NCBI RefSeq assembly: GCF_001187535.1
Contig: NZ_LFIO01000947.1
Span: forward strand, 62,001 to 126,000
DNA from: Rhizobium ecuadorense
Lineage (GTDB): Bacteria; Pseudomonadota; Alphaproteobacteria; Rhizobiales; Rhizobiaceae
Length of the DNA: 64,000 nt
Direction: 5' to 3'
Part shown: positions 36,383 to 45,371 of the stretch, in pieces
Layout of the letters: each line of letters begins with the position of its first letter
Position numbering within the stretch: position 1 is the stretch's first letter
The notes under the pieces: generated by a model
The model's input: the letters and a program-made list of their open reading frames with translations, nothing else
The model's database searches: none
What the model was told of the DNA's origin: nothing
Made by a program: the position numbers and the translations under genes

Positions 36383-37849
36383 TCAGACGGCCTGTTTCAG
36401 CGCCGCCTTTTCCGCGCGCAGCTCTTCGATCGAGCGAACGTTGCGGCGTGCGGCTCCCGCCCAGTCGCGGGTCTGCACCTTGGATTTCGACAGCCGCTCC
36501 TTGGCGGCCGGCACGGCATCGGCATATTGCGGCAGCCAGCGCGCCTGGGCAACGACCATCTCGTCGACCATCTGCCAGACCTCCTCGGGCGTCGAGACGG
36601 CGCCGACCAGCGGGTCGTGCAGCACGGCGAGCTTCAGAAGGTCGATGTCGCCTGTAACCGCCGCATGCACCGACATGCGCTGGACATTGATCGAGGCGAT
36701 GCAGGTGGCGGCACAGGCTTCCGGCAGGGTGACGCCGGAGACCATGTTGATGCCGAAGCGGTCGACGAAGCCGGGCGATTCGATGATCGCATCGGCCGGC
36801 AGGTTGGTGATGACGCCGTTGTTCTTGACGTTGAAATGGCCGCGATAGACCCGGTTCGTCTCCAGCCCCTCGAGAATGTGGCTCGCATGTTCGTTCGAGC
36901 GCTTGGCCGGATCGATCGGCTTCGAGGCGGATTCCAGGAATTGCGGGAATTCCGTCTCGAACCAGTTGCGGGTTTCGGTGGAGTGGCGGAGATAACCGCC
37001 GGTCTCGCCGTGGATCCAGTCGGACATGTCGATCCAGCGAGTGATTTCCTCCGGCCGCTTGCGGTACCAGGGCAGGTATTCCGACAGATGGCCGTTGCTC
37101 TCGGTGGAATAGACGCCGAAACGCTTCAGCACGTCGATGCGCAGCTTTTCCTGCTGCGAATAGACCGGGTGCGCCTCGAAGGCGGCGATCAGCTCGTCCT
37201 TGCCGATCCTGCGGCCGTTGAGGCGCAGGTCGATGAACCAGGTCTGGTGGTTGATGCCGGAGCAGACATAGTCGAGCTCACCAAGCGACTTGGCGCCGAG
37301 CACCTCGGCGATCTGTTCGGCGCCATGCTGGACGCCGTGGCAGAGGCCGACGGTATCGACCTTGCCGTATTCGATCGCCGCCCAGGTGTTCATCGCCATC
37401 GGATTGGCATAGTTGAGGAATTTCGCACCCGGCTCGGCGACCTCCCTGATATCCTTGCAGAAGTCGAGAATGACCGGGATGTTGCGCTGGCCGTAGAGAA
37501 TGCCGCCGGCGCAGATCGTATCGCCGACGCACTGGTCGATACCGTATTTCAGCGGGATCCTGATATCGTCGGCATAGGCTTCGAGCCCGCCGACCCGGAC
37601 GCAGCTGATGATGTAACGGGCGCCGGAAAGCGCCTGGCGCCGGTCGGTCGTCGCCGTCACCTTGGTCGGCAATCCGTTCGCCTCGACGATCCGGTCGAGG
37701 ATCGCCTTGATCATCTCCAGATTATGCTCGCTGAGATCGGTCAGCGCGAATTCGACGTCGCGAAACTCCGGAACGCACAGAATATCGGTGAACAGCTTCT
37801 TGGTGAACCCAACGCTGCCCGCACCGATGATAGCGATTTTGAAACTCAT
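36383..37849 (-). CDS. agaL1: GH4 alpha-galactosidase (AgaL1-like)
   Basis: 488-aa family 4 glycoside hydrolase, first gene of the alpha-galactoside operon. Motifs: NAD loop IAIIGAGSVGFTKKLF, LNYANPMAMNTW, metal cysteine in GLCHGVQHGAEQ, and metal histidine in CSGINHQTWFIDL. It has diverged from the second GH4 gene at 28834 (different length and many substitutions), so the pair may split substrates. The start is ATG 37849 with GAGGTGAAG upstream; the frame open to 37912 has no better start. The 127-bp gap to agpA carries a good Shine-Dalgarno for agpA. Expression is expected to depend on the divergent AraC-type regulator. Confidence 0.87.
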   Translation of the reverse strand: MSFKIAIIGAGSVGFTKKLFTDILCVPEFRDVEFALTDLSEHNLEMIKAILDRIVEANGLPTKVTATTDRRQALSGARYIISCVRVGGLEAYADDIRIPLKYGIDQCVGDTICAGGILYGQRNIPVILDFCKDIREVAEPGAKFLNYANPMAMNTWAAIEYGKVDTVGLCHGVQHGAEQIAEVLGAKSLGELDYVCSGINHQTWFIDLRLNGRRIGKDELIAAFEAHPVYSQQEKLRIDVLKRFGVYSTESNGHLSEYLPWYRKRPEEITRWIDMSDWIHGETGGYLRHSTETRNWFETEFPQFLESASKPIDPAKRSNEHASHILEGLETNRVYRGHFNVKNNGVITNLPADAIIESPGFVDRFGINMVSGVTLPEACAATCIASINVQRMSVHAAVTGDIDLLKLAVLHDPLVGAVSTPEEVWQMVDEMVVAQARWLPQYADAVPAAKERLSKSKVQTRDWAGAARRNVRSIEELRAEKAALKQAV

Positions 37850-38062
37850 GATCTTCACCTCGGCCCATTCGAATGCTACAGAAAGGAACTGATATGGAGG
37901 ATCGGCCCGCATGCCGGAACATGTGGTTGAAAAAGCCGAAAAACTGCCTGTTTTCCTCCCGGCCGCTCGATCGGCCGTGGTCTCTTCCCTGTTTGTCGAG
38001 CGGGATTATGCCCGAATTCAGCGGGGCGACCAGAGAAGGATTATGCTTTCAGGGGTAATTTT
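37850..38062. promoter_or_regulatory. divergent promoter region agaL1 / agpT
   Basis: About 213 bp between the divergently read GH4 gene and the AraC-type regulator gene. By analogy with S. meliloti this should carry the inducible promoter of the alpha-galactoside operon and the regulator's binding site. I could not fix -35/-10 boxes or a direct repeat with confidence. Confidence 0.5.
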
Positions 38063-38938
38063 GTGCTGCAGAATTTGATTGCCAACGGACAGTCGATGAG
38101 GACGGTTTCGCTGCCCCGCGGCCGGCAGCGTTTGCATGCCATGCCGACCAGCTCCGGCTATGAAGTGCGCGAGAACGAACCCTATGACTGGGATGGCCGC
38201 AGGCGCGGCCAGACGCCCTTCACCGTGCTGCAGCACACGATCAGCGGCACCGGCCGGCTGCGCTACCAGAACCGCAATTATCGTCTGCAGGGCGGCGACA
38301 CGCTGCTGGTGCTCGTCCCGCACAATCATCGCTACTGGCTGGAGAAAGGCGACCGCTGGGAGTATTTCTGGATTTCGATGAATGGCGAGGAAACGCTGCG
38401 CATCCACCAGCTGGTGTTGTCGACCGCCGGCCCGGTGCTGAAGCTGCAGCCCTCGACCATCGATCATCTCGCCGATTGCAGCCTGCGCCTCGTCACCGGC
38501 GCGACCTCGCCGGGGGCTGCCTCGGCGATTGCCTATGAAGCGGCGATGGCGCTTTATGACGACGTCTTCGGCTCGCCGGCCTTTGCCGCCGAGCTCAGCC
38601 TGATGCAGCCGGTGATCGACCATATCAACGCCAATCTGGAAAAACCGCTGCCGGTCAGCGACCTTGCCGGCATCGTCGGCCTCAGCCGCGCGCATTTCTC
38701 GCGCAGCTTCGCCGAGAGCGAGGGCATGCCGCCGGCCGAATTCGTGCTGCAGCAGCGGCTGCAGCGCGCCGCCAAGCTTTTGACCAAGGCGGATTTTCTG
38801 CCGGTCAAGGAAGTCGCCATCATGTGCGGCTTCGAGGATCCGAACTATTTCTCCAAGGTCTTCCGCCGGGTCTACGGCACCAACCCGACGGAATTCCGCA
38901 CCACCGGCATGTATGCCAGCATCGGCAAGCTCAGATAG
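38063..38938 (+). CDS. agpT: AraC-family transcriptional activator of alpha-galactoside genes
   Basis: 291-aa AraC/XylS regulator. The N-terminal cupin-like sensor (about residues 40-150; LRYQNRNYRLQGGDTLLVLV) binds the inducing sugar. The C-terminal double helix-turn-helix (about 190-285) includes LSRAHFSRSFAESEGMPPAE and VKEVAIMCGFEDPNYFSKVF, the canonical AraC signature. It is divergent from agaL1-agpABCD-melA, matching AgpT, which activates the agp operon in S. meliloti. The start is GTG 38063 or ATG 38096; neither has a strong Shine-Dalgarno. Confidence 0.85.
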   Translation: MLQNLIANGQSMRTVSLPRGRQRLHAMPTSSGYEVRENEPYDWDGRRRGQTPFTVLQHTISGTGRLRYQNRNYRLQGGDTLLVLVPHNHRYWLEKGDRWEYFWISMNGEETLRIHQLVLSTAGPVLKLQPSTIDHLADCSLRLVTGATSPGAASAIAYEAAMALYDDVFGSPAFAAELSLMQPVIDHINANLEKPLPVSDLAGIVGLSRAHFSRSFAESEGMPPAEFVLQQRLQRAAKLLTKADFLPVKEVAIMCGFEDPNYFSKVFRRVYGTNPTEFRTTGMYASIGKLR

Positions 38939-38950
38939 GACACAGTTCCT

Positions 38951-40012
38951 TCAGGCCCGCACCTCGAACACCATGTTGAACGGGGTTTCCGTGGCGCGGC
39001 GGAAATGCGTGAAGCCGGCGTCGAGCGCCACCTTTCGCAGCTTCATTTCGCCCGCCTGGGCGCCGAGCCCGAGCCCCACCTCCTGCGAGAGCGATGCCGG
39101 CGTGCAGATCATCGTCGAGGCGCCGTAATAGACGCGGCCGACGGGGTTGAGATTGTCCTTGAGATGGTCATGGGCAAAGGGCTCGACGATCAGCCAGGTG
39201 CCGTTCGGCCCGAGCGTTTCCCTGACATGCTGGCCGGCGCCGACCGGATCGCCCATGTCGTGCAGGCAGTCGAACATGGCGACCATGTCATAACCGCGGC
39301 CGGGAAATTCCGCCGCCCGGCTCTGCTCGAAGGTCACACGGTCGCCGACACCTGCCTCTTTCGCAGCCGCCTTGGCCTTTTCGATCGACGGGCCGTGATA
39401 ATCGAAGCCGGTAAAGCGCGAGGCCGGATAGGCCTGCGCCATCAGAATGGTCGAGGCGCCATGGCCGCAGCCGACATCGGCGACTTTGGCGCCGGCCTTG
39501 AGCTTGTCTTCCATCCCGGCCAGGGCCGGTATCCATTCGGCGACGAGATGGCTGTTATAGCCAGGACGGAAGAACCGCTCGGTTCCCCGGAACAGGCAGG
39601 TGCTGTGCTCGTGCCAGCCGAGACCCTTGCCGGTGCGGAAGGCATCAGTGACCTTCGGCTCATCCATCCACATCGATTGCACGACCTCGAAGGCGCCGAC
39701 GAAAAAGGCCGGGCTGTTTTCCTCGGCAAAGACCATCGCCTGCTCCGCCGTCAGGCTGAAACGATCGGTCTTTTCGTCATAGCTGATATACTCGGCCGCT
39801 GCCTGGGCGCTCAGCCATTCCCGGAGGTAACGCTCCTTCACCCCGGTTTTTTGCGAAAGCTGCTGGACGTTCATCGGCGTGCCATCGGCCATCGCCTTGA
39901 AAATTCCGACCTTGTCGCCCAGCACGACCAGGGCGCCCGACATGGCGGCGCCGACATCGCCGACCAGCCGGCCGACGAGTGCATCGAGTTTCTGCATATC
40001 CGGCTCACGCAT
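38951..40012 (-). CDS. SAM-dependent methyltransferase with N-terminal winged helix
   Basis: 353-aa class I methyltransferase. A winged-helix-like N-terminal dimerisation region (about residues 20-90, LSQKTGVKERYLREWLSA) precedes the Rossmann methyltransferase domain with SAM motif VADVGCGHGASTILMA (about 180-195) and FDCLHDMGDP. This is the layout of Rv2258c-like and O-methyltransferase-type enzymes acting on small molecules. Substrate unknown. ATG 40012 has GGGAGG upstream. It converges with the AraC gene and appears monocistronic. Confidence 0.82.
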   Translation of the reverse strand: MREPDMQKLDALVGRLVGDVGAAMSGALVVLGDKVGIFKAMADGTPMNVQQLSQKTGVKERYLREWLSAQAAAEYISYDEKTDRFSLTAEQAMVFAEENSPAFFVGAFEVVQSMWMDEPKVTDAFRTGKGLGWHEHSTCLFRGTERFFRPGYNSHLVAEWIPALAGMEDKLKAGAKVADVGCGHGASTILMAQAYPASRFTGFDYHGPSIEKAKAAAKEAGVGDRVTFEQSRAAEFPGRGYDMVAMFDCLHDMGDPVGAGQHVRETLGPNGTWLIVEPFAHDHLKDNLNPVGRVYYGASTMICTPASLSQEVGLGLGAQAGEMKLRKVALDAGFTHFRRATETPFNMVFEVRA

Positions 40013-40283
40013 TGTTTCCTCCCGAGTGCGTGATTAAGGGACTGCAAAATTAGGCTTTAATAATATTCCGTCAATCAACCTTCCCTTTCAGCGGCTGAAA
40101 GTAGGATATGAAGGGTCGAAAGATTCCAGAAGATTTCAGCCCGCATCACGTACCTGTAGGAGTTATCAACCTATGCAGGAAACCGTATCAGGACCGCCGT
40201 AAGCGCCTGGCGGTGTTTGCATCAACGCCTGGTCCGGAAATCTCCCCGAGGCAGAATCACACTTTTGATGTAGGGTTATCCTT
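40013..40283. promoter_or_regulatory. divergent intergenic region with palindrome
   Basis: 271 bp between the methyltransferase gene and the XRE-regulator gene, AT-richer than its surroundings. It contains a 7-bp inverted repeat CTTTCAG/CTGAAAG around CGG (40085-40101), a candidate operator for one of the divergent genes. No gene seen. Confidence 0.4.
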
Positions 40284-40601
40284 ATGTCTCTATCCCCCGC
40301 CCAATGCCGCGCCGCGCGCGCCCTGCTGGCCTGGTCGCAGGACGATCTCTCCTCGGCCGCAAACGTCGCCAAGGCGACGATCGCCAATTTCGAGGCCGGC
40401 AAACGCTCGCCCTATGACCGAACCCTTCAGGATATGAAGCAGGCGCTCGAAGCAGGCGGCGTCGTTTTCATCCCGGAAAACGGTGGAGGGGCCGGTGTGC
40501 GCCTTGCCAAACGGACAAATTCGATCGACACCAACGAGACCGAAACGGTTCAATATGAAGAATATCTCGAAAACGACGCGCCGCCCGGCGCGGGTGGCTG
40601 A
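40284..40601 (+). CDS. XRE-family helix-turn-helix regulator
   Basis: 105-aa DNA-binding protein with a Cro/CI-type helix-turn-helix at residues about 5-60 (ALLAWSQDDLSSAANVAKAT then IANFEAGKRSPYD). The C-terminal tail is acidic and probably disordered. It is the first gene of a small cluster: the next gene starts directly after its stop. No strong Shine-Dalgarno precedes the ATG. Likely autoregulates from the 271-bp upstream region. Confidence 0.82.
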   Translation: MSLSPAQCRAARALLAWSQDDLSSAANVAKATIANFEAGKRSPYDRTLQDMKQALEAGGVVFIPENGGGAGVRLAKRTNSIDTNETETVQYEEYLENDAPPGAGG

Positions 40602-40865
40602 ATGATGACGAAGAAGCAGAAGCTCGAACACTCGGAACTGGCCGGAGAATTCAGCGATGACGGGATCACCGTGCTCGTCGATATCTTCCGCACCTCCGGC
40701 AGCAATGAAGACTGGACGATGGAAGTCGTCACGCAAGGCGAGGATCTGATCCGTTGGGACGAGCCCTTTGCCACCGACCGGGAAGCGTTCGACGAATTCC
40801 TCGCCACTGTCGCGCGCGATGGCATTCGATCCTTTCTCGACGATGAAGAGCCGTCCGTTCACTGA
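40602..40865 (+). CDS. hypothetical small acidic protein
   Basis: 87-aa acidic soluble protein that I do not recognise (DGITVLVDIFRTSGSNEDW; C-terminal FLDDEEPSVH). The ATG is adjacent to the stop of the XRE gene, implying coupled translation, and the next gene follows after 9 bp. It looks like a short alpha/beta domain. No toxin family could be identified. Confidence 0.6.
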   Translation: MMTKKQKLEHSELAGEFSDDGITVLVDIFRTSGSNEDWTMEVVTQGEDLIRWDEPFATDREAFDEFLATVARDGIRSFLDDEEPSVH

Positions 40866-40874
40866 GGAATCGTC

Positions 40875-41114
40875 GTGAAAAGCATCAATGATCTCGTCGC
40901 CTCGGCGAAAACCGTCTGCGATCGATACCGGGCCGGGCGAATCGAGCGCGAGACCGTGCGCGAATGGGTCCTCGGCCTCGGCGCCTATCCAGGCCCGCAT
41001 GGAGAGCGTGTGCGCGAAGCGGTGGAATGGTTCCGCCTGCACAATCGCGAGCCGGTTTCCGACGACATCGTGCTGGTGGATATCGACCGGCTCCAGGCGA
41101 TTTCGGCGCCGTGA
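40875..41114 (+). CDS. hypothetical small helical protein
   Basis: 79-aa protein, start GTG 40875 preceded by GAGGAAT. Largely helical (INDLVASAKTVCDRYRAG; HGERVREAVEWFRLHNREP) and unrecognised. Third gene of the XRE-led cluster. The roughly 155 bp that follow, before the dehydrogenase gene, hold no gene. Confidence 0.55.
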   Translation: MKSINDLVASAKTVCDRYRAGRIERETVREWVLGLGAYPGPHGERVREAVEWFRLHNREPVSDDIVLVDIDRLQAISAP

Positions 41115-41270
41115 TCCCGGGGCGCCTGGCAAGCCCCGCTGGCGCAATCACGCCGGTCCTCGGCGGCGTAGGACCAATGGCGATCATCCGCCTGATGCAT
41201 AATGCCCCTGTCGCAAGTCGAGGGCGGCTGGCAAAATTTTAGTTCGTCCGATCAGTAGAAGGAACAGCAC

Positions 41271-43832
41271 GTGGCAGCATTTCCGGAAAAGGCAAAGGTC
41301 GTCATCATCGGCCTCGGCGGTATCGTCGGCGCCTCCATCGCGCATCATCTCGTCGAGCGCGGATGGGACGATATTGTCGGCATCGACAAGTCGGGCATCC
41401 CGACCGATATCGGCTCGACAGCCCATGCCTCGGACTTCTGTTACACCACCAGCCACGACTATCTGTCGGTCTGGACGACGCAATATTCGATCGATTTCTA
41501 TGAGAAGATGGGCCACTACGCCCGCATCGGCGGCCTCGAAGTGGCGCGCACCGGCGACGATGCCTGGATGGAGGAAATCAAGCGCAAGCTCTCCTCGGCC
41601 CGGGCTTTCGGCACCCGCGCCCATTATGTCAGCCCGTCCGAGATCAAGGAGAAGTTCCCGCTGATCGAGGAAGATCAGGTGATGGGCGGTCTTTACGATC
41701 CGGATGCCGGCCTGGTCATTCCGCGCTCGCAGACCGTTGCCGGCAAGCTGGTCGATGCCGCCGAAAAGGCCGGCAAGCTGCAGGTGTTCGGCAACACGCC
41801 GGCCAAGTCGCTGATCGTCGAAGGCGGCCGCATCAAGGGCGTCGTCACCCATCGCGGCACGATCATGGCCGACCACGTCATCGTCTGCGCCGGCCTCTGG
41901 GGCCGCCTGATCGCCGAGATGGTCGGCGAAGACCTGCCGGTCATGCCGGTCGATCACCCGCTCACCTTCTTCGGCCCCTATAACGAGTTCGAAGGCACCG
42001 GCAAGGAAATCGGGTTCCCGCTGCTGCGCGACCAGGGCAACTCCGCCTATATGCGCGATACCGGCGACCCCGCGACGACGGAAGGTGGCCAGATCGAGTG
42101 GGGCTATTACGAAGCCAACAATCCGCGCATGTGCCATCCGCGCGATATTCTCGAAAAACACGAAGCGCGCCTTTCGCCCTCGCAGCGTGACCTCGAGATG
42201 GAACAGATCATCGAGCCGCTTGAGCGCGCCATGGAACTGACGCCGATCCTCGGCGAACTCGGCTACAACGAAGGCCACTCCTTCAACGGCCTGCTGCAGG
42301 TTTCCGCCAGCGGCGGCGCATCCTGCGGCGAGAGCCAGAAGGTCAGGGGTCTCTGGTATTGCGTTGCCATCTGGGTCAAGGACGGCCCGGGCTACGGCAA
42401 GCTGATCGCCGACTGGATGACCGACGGCCGCACCGAAATCGATCACAACAGCATCGACTACGCCCGCTTCTATCCGCATCAGCTGACGGAAGAGTTCATC
42501 GAGGGCCGCTGCTACGAGGCCGCCCAGAAGATCTATTTCCCGGCTGTTCACACCCGCGAACCCTATGTATCCGGCCGCAATGCCAAGCGCTCGCCCTTCT
42601 ACGAGCGCGAAAAGGAGCTGGGCGGCTACTTCATGGAGCTGGGCGGCTGGGAGCGTGCGCACGGCTACGCCGCCAACGAGCACCTTCTGCAGAAATATGC
42701 CGACCGCGTCCCGGCCCGTGAGAACGAATGGGACAGCCGCCATTTCTGGCGCGTCTCGAATGCCGAGCACCTGGCGATGAGCGAGGATTGCGGCATCGTC
42801 AATCTCAGCCACTTCCACATGGTCGATATCGAGGGGCCCGATCATGTCGAGCTGATGGAATGGCTGTGCGCCGCCAAGGTCGGCGGCGATGCCAACATCG
42901 GCAAGGGCGTCTACACCCACTTCCTCGACGATGAAGGCATGGTCCGCGCCGACTTCACCGTCTTCCGCATGGCCGACCGCTGCCGTCTCGTCAACGGCGC
43001 CGACGCCGGCCCGCGCGACCTGTACTATATGAAGCGGGTCGCCGAAGACCGCGGCCTCGACGTGACTATCACCGACGTCTCGGAGAAATTCGTGACGATC
43101 GGCATCTGGGGTCCGAACGCCCGCGACACGCTGAAAAAGGCCGTGGCCGATCCGGCCGGGCTCGATCAGGAAAACTTCGCCTTTGCGGCGATCAAGCCGA
43201 TCGAAATCGCCGGCAAGTCCGTCACCGCCTTCCGCATCTCCTATGTCGGCGAGCAGGGCTGGGAACTGCACATGAAGTACGAAGACGGCCTCGCCGTCTG
43301 GGATGCGCTGCGCGCCACCGGCGTGATGGCCTTCGGCGTCGAGACCTATGCAAACTCGCGCCGCATGGAAAAGAGCCTGCGCCTGCAGAACGCCGACCTC
43401 CTGACCCAGTACAATCTGATCGAAGCCGATCTCGCCCGTCCGAAGGTCAAGGAAGCCGATTTCCGCGGCAAGGCCAAGCATCTGGAATACAAGGCGCGTG
43501 AACACCAGCCGGCCATGCTCTGCACACTTGTGATGACGGAGAATACGGATAAATCGGGCGTGAAGCGTTATCCGCTCGGCAACCTGCCGGTCGTCGATCC
43601 CGCCACCGGAGAGGTCCTGGTCGACGAGCTCGGCCGCCGCTCCTACACGACCTCGATCGCCTACGGCCCCACGGTCGGCAAGAACATTGCGCTCGCCTAC
43701 CTGCCCTGGTCGCACTGCCAGGTCGGTCGCAAGCTGAATGTCGAATACTTTGCCGAGACCTATCCGGTCGAGGTTGTCGGCGTCGGCTACAAGCCGATCT
43801 ACGACCCGGAAAATCTGAAGCCGCGCACCTAA
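41271..43832 (+). CDS. FAD-dependent sarcosine/dimethylglycine dehydrogenase-like protein with GcvT domain
   Basis: 853-aa enzyme. The N-terminal FAD-dependent amine oxidoreductase domain (DAO type) starts VVIIGLGGIVGASIAHHL (about residues 9-26); the C-terminal half is a GcvT-like folate-binding domain (IGIWGPNARDTL, ISYVGEQGWELHM). Such proteins oxidise N-methyl amines (sarcosine, dimethylglycine or related) and pass the one-carbon unit to tetrahydrofolate, feeding choline/betaine catabolism or C1 metabolism. The length fits DMGDH (about 830-870 aa). The start is GTG 41271 with GAAGGAAC upstream. A 14-bp hairpin follows the stop. The exact substrate is unknown. A long antisense open frame over this gene is a GC-bias shadow. 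Confidence 0.87.
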   Translation: MAAFPEKAKVVIIGLGGIVGASIAHHLVERGWDDIVGIDKSGIPTDIGSTAHASDFCYTTSHDYLSVWTTQYSIDFYEKMGHYARIGGLEVARTGDDAWMEEIKRKLSSARAFGTRAHYVSPSEIKEKFPLIEEDQVMGGLYDPDAGLVIPRSQTVAGKLVDAAEKAGKLQVFGNTPAKSLIVEGGRIKGVVTHRGTIMADHVIVCAGLWGRLIAEMVGEDLPVMPVDHPLTFFGPYNEFEGTGKEIGFPLLRDQGNSAYMRDTGDPATTEGGQIEWGYYEANNPRMCHPRDILEKHEARLSPSQRDLEMEQIIEPLERAMELTPILGELGYNEGHSFNGLLQVSASGGASCGESQKVRGLWYCVAIWVKDGPGYGKLIADWMTDGRTEIDHNSIDYARFYPHQLTEEFIEGRCYEAAQKIYFPAVHTREPYVSGRNAKRSPFYEREKELGGYFMELGGWERAHGYAANEHLLQKYADRVPARENEWDSRHFWRVSNAEHLAMSEDCGIVNLSHFHMVDIEGPDHVELMEWLCAAKVGGDANIGKGVYTHFLDDEGMVRADFTVFRMADRCRLVNGADAGPRDLYYMKRVAEDRGLDVTITDVSEKFVTIGIWGPNARDTLKKAVADPAGLDQENFAFAAIKPIEIAGKSVTAFRISYVGEQGWELHMKYEDGLAVWDALRATGVMAFGVETYANSRRMEKSLRLQNADLLTQYNLIEADLARPKVKEADFRGKAKHLEYKAREHQPAMLCTLVMTENTDKSGVKRYPLGNLPVVDPATGEVLVDELGRRSYTTSIAYGPTVGKNIALAYLPWSHCQVGRKLNVEYFAETYPVEVVGVGYKPIYDPENLKPRT

Positions 43833-43839
43833 TCGGTCT

Positions 43840-43871
43840 TTTGTGGCGCCGCAGGGATGCGGCGCCACAAA
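43840..43871. terminator. bidirectional hairpin between convergent genes
   Basis: A perfect 14-bp stem (TTTGTGGCGCCGCA / TGCGGCGCCACAAA) with loop GGGA, between the convergent dehydrogenase and PAP2 phosphatase genes. No long T-run, but its position and strength suggest a shared terminator. Confidence 0.7.
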
Positions 43872-43892
43872 CATGAGAGTGAGCCGCCTGGC

Positions 43893-44642
43893 CTAGAGAT
43901 CGCGCTGTCTGCCGCCGCCGTTTTCGGCTTCGGCCGCATCGTCAGGGGCGCGGCTCGGAATGAAGCGTTTCGAGATCAGCCAGCAGCCGAGTGCCCAGAG
44001 CGCCCCGGCGCACCATCCGGCGAAGACATCCGTCGGGTAATGGACGCCGAGATAGATCCGGCTCAAACCGATGATGACGGCCAGGAAAACCCCGGCCCCC
44101 ATGACGAAGATCCGCGTCGAGGGGTAACGCTGTGTCCGGGCCAGCAGCGCGCCGAGCGTCAGATAGGTCACCGCCGAGACCATGGCGTGGCCGGAGGGAA
44201 AGCTGAGATCGCTGACCTCGACCAGATGCGGCACGATATCGGGGCGCGGCCGGGCGACGAGGATCTTCAGCGTCGCGCTCGCCAGCCAGCCGGTCAATAC
44301 CGAGGAGAAGAGGAAGAGCGCGATCGGCCAGCGCCGGTCGAGCAACAGATAGATGGTGACGAGGACCGTCATCAGCGAGAGAACGGTGACGCCGCCGAGG
44401 CTGGTGATATCGCTGACGGCATGCGTCAGCCAACCAGGGCCGATCGGCACGCCAAGCTCGCCCGGCCGCCGCAGCGCCAGCAGGATCGTTTCGTCGAAAC
44501 GGAATGTCTCGCCTTCGAGCACCTCGCTCGTCAGCCGCTGCAGCACGAACAGCCCGCCGGCGACCGATGCCAGCATGATCAGCGTCAGCGGCTCATATGC
44601 GGTGAGCCTCGCCAAAAATCCGCGTCGTTGAACCTCGCTCAT
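43893..44642 (-). CDS. PAP2-family membrane phosphatase
   Basis: 249-aa inner-membrane phosphatase with about six membrane segments. All three PAP2 motifs are intact: KILVARPRPD, SFPSGHAM and SRIYLGVHYPTDV, with the catalytic histidines in the second and third. The family dephosphorylates lipid phosphates (undecaprenyl pyrophosphate or phosphatidic acid) on the periplasmic face. The tail is charged. It is divergent from the periplasmic protein gene at 44821 across 178 bp. Specific lipid not determinable. Confidence 0.88.
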   Translation of the reverse strand: MSEVQRRGFLARLTAYEPLTLIMLASVAGGLFVLQRLTSEVLEGETFRFDETILLALRRPGELGVPIGPGWLTHAVSDITSLGGVTVLSLMTVLVTIYLLLDRRWPIALFLFSSVLTGWLASATLKILVARPRPDIVPHLVEVSDLSFPSGHAMVSAVTYLTLGALLARTQRYPSTRIFVMGAGVFLAVIIGLSRIYLGVHYPTDVFAGWCAGALWALGCWLISKRFIPSRAPDDAAEAENGGGRQRDL

Positions 44643-44820
44643 GCCGCCATCGAACTCCCTTCACATCATGTCATTCCTCGCCAGATCGGCAAGGCGAGCC
44701 GCAAATTCAAGCCCTTGCGGCATTTGGAGACATGCTGAAGCCAACCGGAACGCCCGGTAGCAAAAGCTCAACCTTCTTTTGCTATGGCTGGAGCCGATTG
44801 TCCTGGAGATGGTTTCGGCG

Positions 44821-45363
44821 ATGAAAATTCTGACCACGATGGTTTTGATGGCAGCCGTCCTGCAGCCGGTCGCGGCGCTCGGCGAGACCGAATGGATGGG
44901 CGGGGCGAGACAATGGTCGGTCGGCTTTGCCAGCGAGCAGCCTGCCTATTGCCGGCTGCTGTGGAACAGCGAGCTCGGCAAAACCATGGAATTCCGCCAG
45001 AGCGCCACCGAGACCTTCTGGCTGGTCACCAAGACCACATGGGACATTCCGGCCGCCACCAAGACCGAGGTGACGCTGACCGATCGCAATGCGACGAAAG
45101 TGGTCGCCGCCGAATTCTTCGACAAGAACACGCTTCGCCTCTGGCCCGTGGGCAGCAAGGGAAGTGGCGGCCTGAAGAAGCTCATCAAGAATTCCTTTGC
45201 CGGAACGCCTGACGTGCAGTTGACCTTTGCCGGCGACGAAGGCGACTGGACGCTGCCGCTGTCACGGGTGGACCAGCTCTACCCCACCTTCGCCCAGTGC
45301 CTCAAGCGCCTCGAGGCCGGCGAAAAGACCAAGCAGGATTCGGCGTCAAGCAAGCCGTTCTGA
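44821..45363 (+). CDS. hypothetical periplasmic protein
   Basis: 180-aa secreted protein with an N-terminal signal peptide (MKILTTMVLMAAVLQPVAA). The mature part looks beta-rich, with TTWDIPAATKTEVTLTDRNA and a C-terminal AQCLKRLEAGEK. I do not recognise the family. ATG 44821 is preferred over the longer frame from 44779, since it begins the signal peptide. It converges on the HutH-like gene with 8 bp between. Confidence 0.65.
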   Translation: MKILTTMVLMAAVLQPVAALGETEWMGGARQWSVGFASEQPAYCRLLWNSELGKTMEFRQSATETFWLVTKTTWDIPAATKTEVTLTDRNATKVVAAEFFDKNTLRLWPVGSKGSGGLKKLIKNSFAGTPDVQLTFAGDEGDWTLPLSRVDQLYPTFAQCLKRLEAGEKTKQDSASSKPF

Positions 45364-45371
45364 CGACTCGC

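Noticed and set aside
41184..43874. Very long antisense open frame (about 896 codons) opposite the dehydrogenase gene
   Set aside because: It mirrors the codon positions of the GC-rich sense gene and its product resembles no family; a compositional shadow. The same holds for other long antisense frames over the hut, agp and cyclase genes.
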